Shown here piece after piece: positions 1-4,900 of a DNA stretch of 7,246 nt. The notes beneath the pieces are model-generated. The model was not told where the DNA came from, did not search any database, and saw only the letters and a program-made list of their open reading frames with translations. Numbering within the stretch: position 1 is the first letter of the stretch; each line of letters opens with the position of its first letter. Position numbers and translations under genes: made by a program. Source of the stretch: Eubacterium sp. (GTDB lineage Bacteria; Bacillota; Clostridia; Oscillospirales; Acutalibacteraceae); NCBI GenBank assembly GCA_024696725.1, contig JAILGO010000011.1:1-7246 (forward strand), given 5' to 3'.

Positions 1-261
1 TTGTACGCTAAAAAAGGCGATTATGCGAAAGGCGTTCAATATTTGAGGCAGGAGATAAACCTCGCAAAACAATTTGACAGCCTTGACAGGATTACTGTTA
101 TGCACTCTACCTTTTTTGAAGGACGAGAGTTTGACAAGAACACTCTTGGCAGCACCTTTGTTGCAAGCAGCCGTGTTAAAACACTTCTTGAGGAAAAATA
201 CCCGCTTCCCGATGAATTCAAAGCAACGCCTGAATATCAAGAGATAATTGAAACACTATAA
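1..261 (+). CDS. C-terminal fragment of a TPR-containing protein, probably an XRE-family transcriptional regulator
   Basis: The frame is open from the window edge and ends at tandem stops (TAA TAA, 259-264). The TTG at base 1 need not be a start; the gene very probably begins outside the window. Residues about 5-27 (KGDYAKGVQYLRQEINLAKQ and following) look like one TPR helix pair. The rest (HSTFFEGREFDKNTLGSTFV, then an EKYPLPDEF segment and a TPEYQEIIETL end) resembles, from memory, the tail of clostridial regulators with an N-terminal helix-turn-helix and a C-terminal TPR sensor region. The DNA-binding part is not in view, so the regulator call is inference; the coding call and the TPR character are better supported. 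It converges on guaA and is followed directly by a terminator. It could instead be a plain TPR protein without a DNA-binding domain. Confidence 0.6.
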   Translation: MYAKKGDYAKGVQYLRQEINLAKQFDSLDRITVMHSTFFEGREFDKNTLGSTFVASSRVKTLLEEKYPLPDEFKATPEYQEIIETL

Positions 262-262
262 T

Positions 263-315
263 AAAAAATCCCCAATCATCTAACTTTCGTTAAATGATTG
301 GGGATTGTCCTTTTT
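263..315. terminator. Bidirectional intrinsic terminator between convergent genes
   Basis: A perfect 13-bp stem pairs 267-279 (AATCCCCAATCAT) with 294-306 (ATGATTGGGGATT). It is extended, past one C-A mismatch (280/293), by TAAC (281-284) pairing with GTTA (289-292) around a TTTC loop. On the + strand it is followed by GTCCTTTTT (307-315), a fair T-tract. On the - strand the stem is followed by the complement of the A run at 263-268, a cleaner T-tract. It begins within a few bases of the stop codons of the + strand gene and lies about 80 bp past the guaA stop, so it can serve both. Confidence 0.88.
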
Positions 316-388
316 AAAAAAATAGCGTCACGGAATGAATTATATCCCTGCAAACTGCCTGTTTAAGCCATTTTTTGAATTTTGGATA

Positions 389-1372
389 TTATTCCCATTC
401 GATTGTAGCGCTCGGCTTCGGGGTGAGGTCGAAGAGAACGCGGTTTACGTTTTCAACCTCTGTTGTAATACGCTGTGTAATGTGCTGAAGGAGGTCGAAC
501 GGAACGTTTTCAACCGTTGCGGTCATTGCGTCCTTTGTGTTAATTGCGCGGATAATTACGGGATAAGCAAAGGTACGCTTTCCGTCCTTGATTCCGACGC
601 CCTTGAAATCGGGAACTGCTGTAAAATACTGCCATACCTTGCCCTCGAGACCGTTCTTTGCGAATTCTTCTCTTAAAATCGCGTCGCTTTCTCTTACTGC
701 CTCAAGTCTGTCGCGGGTAATAGCGCCGAGACATCTTACGCCGAGGCCGGGACCCGGGAACGGCTGACGGTATACCATATTATCGGGGAGTCCGAGCGCC
801 TTGCCGACCACTCTTACCTCGTCCTTAAAGAGAAGCTTAACGGGTTCTACAAGCTCAAACTGTAAGTCCTCGGGAAGTCCGCCTACGTTGTGGTGCGCCT
901 TAACGCCGTCGTCGCTTTCAAGAATGTCGGGATAAATAGTTCCCTGCGCGAGGAATTCAATACCGTCGAGCTTTCTTGCCTCTTCCTCGAAAACGCGGAT
1001 AAACTCTGCGCCGATAATCTTACGCTTCTTTTCAGGCTCAGCAACGCCGGCAAGCTTATCAAGAAAACGGTCAACCGCGTCAACATAGATAAGGTTAGCG
1101 TTCATCTGATTTCTGAAAACCTCGACAACCTGCTCGGGCTCGCCCTTTCTGAGAAGTCCGTGGTTTACGTGAACACACACGAGCTGCTGTCCTACCGCTT
1201 TAATAAGAAGCGCCGCAACTACCGAGCTGTCAACGCCGCCCGAAAGAGCGAGAAGCACCTTTTTATCGCCAATCTGCTCTCTGAGCGCCTTAACCTGCTC
1301 GTCTATAAAAGCGTTTGCAAGCTCGGGAGTAGTAATTCTTTCCATTGTTTCCGGTCTTTTGTTTGAGTCCAT
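389..1372 (-). CDS. guaA: GMP synthase, stand-alone ATP-pyrophosphatase (synthetase) subunit
   Basis: The product converts XMP, ATP and ammonia to GMP, AMP and PPi, the last step of cytoplasmic de novo GMP synthesis. Its 327 residues cover the ATP-PPase and dimerisation domains. Visible landmarks are the P-loop SGGVDSS (44-50), HVNHGLLRKGE (68-78), KRKIIGAEF (116-124), QGTIYPDILES (143-153), HHNVGGLPE (160-168), PFPGPGLGVR (204-213) and the conserved end KPSATIEWE (319-327). Usual bacterial GuaA proteins are about 510-525 residues, with an N-terminal class I glutamine amidotransferase domain that is absent here. The start is firm: AGGAGGG (1379-1385) lies 6 nt before the ATG, and a promoter lies just upstream, so no amidotransferase domain can be fused in front. 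The core segment between QGTIYPD and HHNVGG is short, as in archaeal GuaAb. Ammonia must come from a separate GATase subunit or free ammonium. The gene is monocistronic, from its own promoter to the terminator at 263-315. Confidence 0.95.
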   Translation of the reverse strand: MDSNKRPETMERITTPELANAFIDEQVKALREQIGDKKVLLALSGGVDSSVVAALLIKAVGQQLVCVHVNHGLLRKGEPEQVVEVFRNQMNANLIYVDAVDRFLDKLAGVAEPEKKRKIIGAEFIRVFEEEARKLDGIEFLAQGTIYPDILESDDGVKAHHNVGGLPEDLQFELVEPVKLLFKDEVRVVGKALGLPDNMVYRQPFPGPGLGVRCLGAITRDRLEAVRESDAILREEFAKNGLEGKVWQYFTAVPDFKGVGIKDGKRTFAYPVIIRAINTKDAMTATVENVPFDLLQHITQRITTEVENVNRVLFDLTPKPSATIEWE

Positions 1373-1378
1373 AATTAT

Positions 1379-1385
1379 CCCTCCT
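1379..1385 (-). promoter_or_regulatory. Ribosome binding site of guaA
   Basis: The - strand reads AGGAGGG, 6 nt before the ATG at 1372. This near-perfect Shine-Dalgarno sequence fixes the start and shows that the protein is a genuine one-domain form rather than a mis-called fragment of a longer GuaA. Confidence 0.9.
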
Positions 1386-1402
1386 GTTTAAAATATGAAA
1401 GT

Positions 1403-1431
1403 ATTATATCACACGTAAAATTATCAGTCAA
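1403..1431 (-). promoter_or_regulatory. Sigma-A promoter of guaA, with extended -10
   Basis: On the - strand, TTGACT (1431-1426) and TATAAT (1408-1403) are separated by exactly 17 nt. A TG lies one base before the -10, making it an extended -10. The expected transcription start is near 1396, giving a leader of only about 24 nt. That leaves no room for a purine riboswitch or other structured leader. The -35 overlaps the TGA stop (1424-1426) of the RyR relic. Confidence 0.88.
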
Positions 1432-1739
1432 TAAAAAGCTTTCCGTCTTCGCGGGTAATTTTATAACCGAGCTTTATTATCAGCTTCAACGCCTCGAGCG
1501 AGGTATTACGGTAATAATCCTTTTCGCTTTCGGGAAGCTCCTCATAAGGAATCATCATCGGCGTCGTCTTAAGCTTCGGGTCTATCGTTTCCCCCGTACG
1601 TCCGGCCGTCGTTCTTTCTTCCGCGCGCTCATACCTCTCGAGTGTTTTCAGCAAGCTGCTCCTTAAGTTCAAGAAGCTCATCCGGAAGCGTCACGCCGCT
1701 TGTGCCGACAGGATTTTGTATACTGTTTTTCCGACGCAC
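1424..1739 (-). pseudogene. Decayed RyR-domain gene (in-frame stop plus frameshift)
   Basis: The - strand carries two frames that together spell a RyR (ryanodine-receptor-like) domain. From about 1739 the first frame reads SIQNPVGTSGVTLPDELLEL, then KEQLAENTREV, then TGA at 1631-1629. The same frame continues ARGRTNDGRTYG and leads into a five-G run (+ strand C 1591-1595). Removing one G joins it to ETIDPKLKTTPMMIPYEELP, then ESEKDYYRNTSLEALKLIIK, then LGYKITREDGKLFID and the stop at 1424. From memory, intact RyR domains read about EVWAxGRxxxGWTYG here, so the first Trp has become TGA and the second (1604-1602) CGG. The 85-codon open frame starting at ATG 1681 covers only the second half; its first 35 or so residues are out-of-frame translation of the first half, and that ATG has no ribosome binding site. 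A GTG at 1739-1737 is the most upstream in-frame candidate start, but it abuts a terminator. The function of bacterial RyR proteins is not settled. A single sequencing error could explain the frameshift but not all three lesions. Confidence 0.82.
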
Positions 1740-1775
1740 AAAAAATAACGCAGGGAAGTAATTCCCTGCGTTATT
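1740..1775 (-). terminator. Intrinsic terminator of the giant-protein/peptide operon
   Basis: A 14-bp perfect stem pairs 1744-1757 (AATAACGCAGGGAA) with 1762-1775 (TTCCCTGCGTTATT), with a GTAA loop at 1758-1761. On the - strand it is followed by a run of T (complement of A 1740-1744). It begins 8 nt after the stop codon of the 47-codon gene (1784-1786), so it ends that transcription unit and separates it from the RyR relic and guaA. Confidence 0.9.
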
Positions 1776-1783
1776 CTTATTGT

Positions 1784-1927
1784 TTAGAATTCACCGCCGT
1801 CTACGGTAGTTTCTTCGTTGTAGTTTCCGCCGCCGCTGCCGGTTGTCGGCTCCGGTGAAAGAGTTACAACGTCTTCAAAGGTGAACTTTTCGATTTCAGC
1901 TACAGGAGCTATATAAAACTTTTTCAT
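1784..1927 (-). CDS. 47-residue peptide, Gly-rich and acidic tail, unknown function
   Basis: A short complete gene. It opens with ATG (1927-1925), 8 nt after a strong AGGAGGG ribosome binding site (1942-1936), and ends with TAA (1786-1784), 8 nt before an intrinsic terminator. The product begins MKKFYIAPVAEIEKFTFEDV, continues VTLSPEPTTGSGGG, and ends NYNEETTVDGGEF. It therefore has a basic start, a central region ending in EDVVTLS, then a flexible Gly/Thr/Pro stretch and an acidic end. It has no Cys, membrane segment or signal peptide. From memory, small peptides with a MKKxxxxPxxExxxFxxEDVxTxS head and a variable Gly-rich tail recur in gut Firmicutes, but I know no established function. It starts 21 bp after the giant gene's stop on the same strand, so the two are probably co-transcribed. 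No peptide-modification enzyme or exporter is visible, so a modified-peptide role is only one possibility. Confidence 0.85.
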   Translation of the reverse strand: MKKFYIAPVAEIEKFTFEDVVTLSPEPTTGSGGGNYNEETTVDGGEF

Positions 1928-1935
1928 TTTTATTG

Positions 1936-1942
1936 CCCTCCT
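1936..1942 (-). promoter_or_regulatory. Ribosome binding site of the 47-codon gene
   Basis: The - strand reads AGGAGGG, with an 8-nt spacer (CAATAAAA) to the ATG. It falls in the 21-bp gap after the giant gene's stop codon. This site is the main reason to accept so short a frame as a gene, and it implies independent, efficient translation from the shared mRNA. Confidence 0.85.
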
Positions 1943-1948
1943 GTACTG

Positions 1949-4900
1949 TTATGCCCTTGCTACAATTATGTTTTCGGATGTTTCCGAAACGTTGAGCATA
2001 TATGTGTTTTCCTTGAATACATACGGCATCTGATACGACATATATCCTCTGAAGGTTACTGCGGTAAACGCCTTCGACGGTCTGCTGATTGTATAGGTGT
2101 ACTGACCTGTAAGCTCGCTAATGGTCGAGGTCTTGAACAGCGAAGCCGTTCCCTTAACCATATAAGCCTTATTAGCTTCCTTACTTGTTGCGAGTACGCC
2201 GATTTCACCGTACTTCGTAGAAGCGCCGGTTGTTATTCTGCAGTATACGTTAGCCTTCGTTTTGCTGTCGCTGAGATTTGCAGCAATCAGCGATACGAAC
2301 GGAGCCTTTTTGTCAAGCTTATTCTTAAGAACGATATCGGGCGTAAGAGCCGTGTTACCGTCAATGAAGCCGACGTCGTATACAGAGTCAACGTTAGCTG
2401 CCGTAAGCGTCGTGTTGCCTACCTTGTAAGCGTCGCCGTCCTTCTTAACAATTACGAAGGTTTCGGGAACAATTGCATAGAAGCTGTATGCTTTTTCGTA
2501 GGAAGCAATCTGATACTTGTTCTCTACGCTGTCTACCGTAGCCCATGCATAGAAGTCGCTTACCGACGTAGCGTCAACGGTTACAAGATTGTCGTAAGGC
2601 GTTGTATATACGCCCTCGCTGCCCGATGCGCCTGTTACGGTCGCCGTGCTGTCAACGTTAATCGTAAACGTCTCGCCTGCGTTATACTTCGGCGTGTAGG
2701 AGTATACTCTCTCTTCCGTTGTCTTATCGGTATAAGCAAGTTTCTCCCAGCTTGAGAAGCTGTAGAACGGAACGTTGCCTGCCGTTGCGGAGCCGTACGT
2801 GCCGAAGGTAATGGTCGGCGTTGCTACTCCGTCTGCAACGAGGCTGTCCTCGCTTGCGTAGAATACGTCTACGACTGTTCCGTAAATGTCTCTGATTTCA
2901 ACCTTCTTAAGGCTGTCGTCAGCCGTAACCTTCTTCATCTTACAGGTTATAGCCATATTGCTCTTCGCAACCTTAGAGAAGCTTGTTCCCGCAAACGAGA
3001 ACTTAGCCGAACTGGTTGCATCGCCTATGTCGTTGTAAAGACCTGCAAGATATGTGAGTGAGAAGGTCGAGTTCCACTGAGCGCCGCTCGGAATATTGAA
3101 GGTTGCAAGCTCGCCGTAGTAAACGTCCTGACTCGTTGTTGAAGAGGTAGCGTCGTTTTCCTTAACGGTGAACGAAACTTTGAACTTCTTAACGTAGGTT
3201 TCCTTGTTTGCGTCGAGCTCAAGCACGCTTGCGGTTTCGAGAAGCTTAGCCGTAATCGGGTCAGTCTCGTTAGCACCCGTAAGCTTAAGGTCTGTGCCGA
3301 CTGTAAAGTCTGATTTACCGGTTACAGATGTATAAAGGGATACCGCGTCGCTGTCAGCTTCATAGTAAACCGGACCGTAATCAACGCCGCCGTCGGTTAA
3401 ACCGTCATATCTTGTCGCCTTGGCGTTATTAATCATCGCCTGAGCTACCGGAAGATATTTATCCATTTCAAGCGATTCGTCAACAACCTTGTAAGACGCG
3501 TTATAGCTCTGGTATGCCGAAGCATTATCAACAGGTCTGATGCTCATAGCGTCAAGTTCATGGTTTTCGGTGTTAATCGCCTTCTGGTCATCGGAAACAA
3601 CCGCATATTCGCCGCTTCCGAGGTCAACGTAAACGTCGCCGGATTCAACGTAGGTCGTCGCCGTGCCTGCCGTGCCCGAAGGAACGGTGGTCTGTCTGTA
3701 AACCTCGTACGGATATTCCGTGCCTTCCTTATCTCTTTCGGTAAGTCCGATAACCTCGTCGATGTACTTGGTTTCGGTTACTTTGTATTTTGCGTCGGGA
3801 GCCTTTTCCTGTACTAAACCGTCCGACGAAGCGTTGAACGGAGTCTTGTCGGCTTCGTTAACCTTTTCATAAAGTTTGCTCCAATCGTCTGCGCGCTTTG
3901 TCTGAACGTAATTTCCGTCGACAGTACCGTAGATACCGTAGCGTACCGTGCCGTCAGCCGGATTAGCGCTGTCGCCTGCCTTTGCAGCCGCCGTTGCGGA
4001 AAGAACCGAGGTGTCGACCTTAGGCATTAAGGTTTCCTTAAGGATTGCCATAGCCTCGCGGATTGTATCATAATCAGCACCCGAATACTCTGAATATCTC
4101 CAGAAGTCCTCGTTGTATCTGTTATTGAAATCTGTGGGATTAAGAAGGTCGGAGGGGTCAATACCTGTTTCTGTTGTGAAGTAAGCAACCGACTTAGCTA
4201 TTGCGTTGAACGCGTTAGTGTAATTGTCGATTGATTCCTGTGTGTAGTTACCGTTAGCATCAGCGATATCGGCTTCAATCTCAGCTTTGATTTCCTTATA
4301 TTCCTTTTCAACCTCACGGTAGTCGTCAACCGTGTAAAGGTTTTCGTATGCTGTGATTACGTCCTTAATAAGCTGAGCCTGAACCGCGTCGGTTGAGGTT
4401 GTACCGTCGCCGAAGATATCTGTATTGCTTACGCCCTGCTTGTAGATTGCCGTACCGCTTGCATACGCCGTGGTGTAATCATAAGGCGAAGCGTTATTAA
4501 TAGCGTCGATTTCGTTGTACTCGTCCTCGCTCTTGAGGTAATCCTGAACCGTATTCTGCGGATTCTGTACGAACCAGCTGAGTCTTGCAACAGCGTTGAT
4601 ATAATCGCGGTAAGACTTAGCCGAGGTGTCCTCAACGTAAAGATTACCCTGATTATCGCCGAGGTCTTCAATGAAGTTTGCGTCGCCGTCGTTTTCTGAC
4701 GGGTCGCGGGTTTCAACCGTCGGTCTGCCGGTGTTGTCGTCAAGGATTACGTGACGCTTGCCGTCCGTGCCCTTTTCGCACTTAAGTCTCTTAAGAGCGA
4801 AGGTTTCAAGGAAGTCACGCGCAGCTCCCTTGTCGCAGGTTGCAACGCCGATGTTGTAGTAATGATAAGTCTCGTTACCAACTATACGACCGCCGCCGCA

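Noticed and set aside
340..355. TATAAT-like hexamer on the - strand between guaA and its terminator
   Set aside because: There is no acceptable -35 at 16-18 nt and no gene downstream on that strand; the region is AT-rich and such matches arise by chance.
335..676. Plus-strand open frame over the end of guaA
   Set aside because: It lies antisense to the conserved GuaA C-terminal domain and has no ribosome binding site; it is a shadow of the real gene.
890..1366. Plus-strand 158-codon open frame opposite guaA
   Set aside because: It is fully antisense to the P-loop and core motifs of guaA, with no supporting start signal and no recognisable product.
1373..1402. A purine riboswitch or other leader regulator for guaA
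   Set aside because: The promoter places the transcription start only about 24 nt before the ATG, too short for a riboswitch, and no stem-loop is seen there.
1737..1739. GTG as a working start of an intact RyR gene
   Set aside because: It directly abuts the operon terminator, with no RBS or promoter, and the frame hits TGA after 36 codons.
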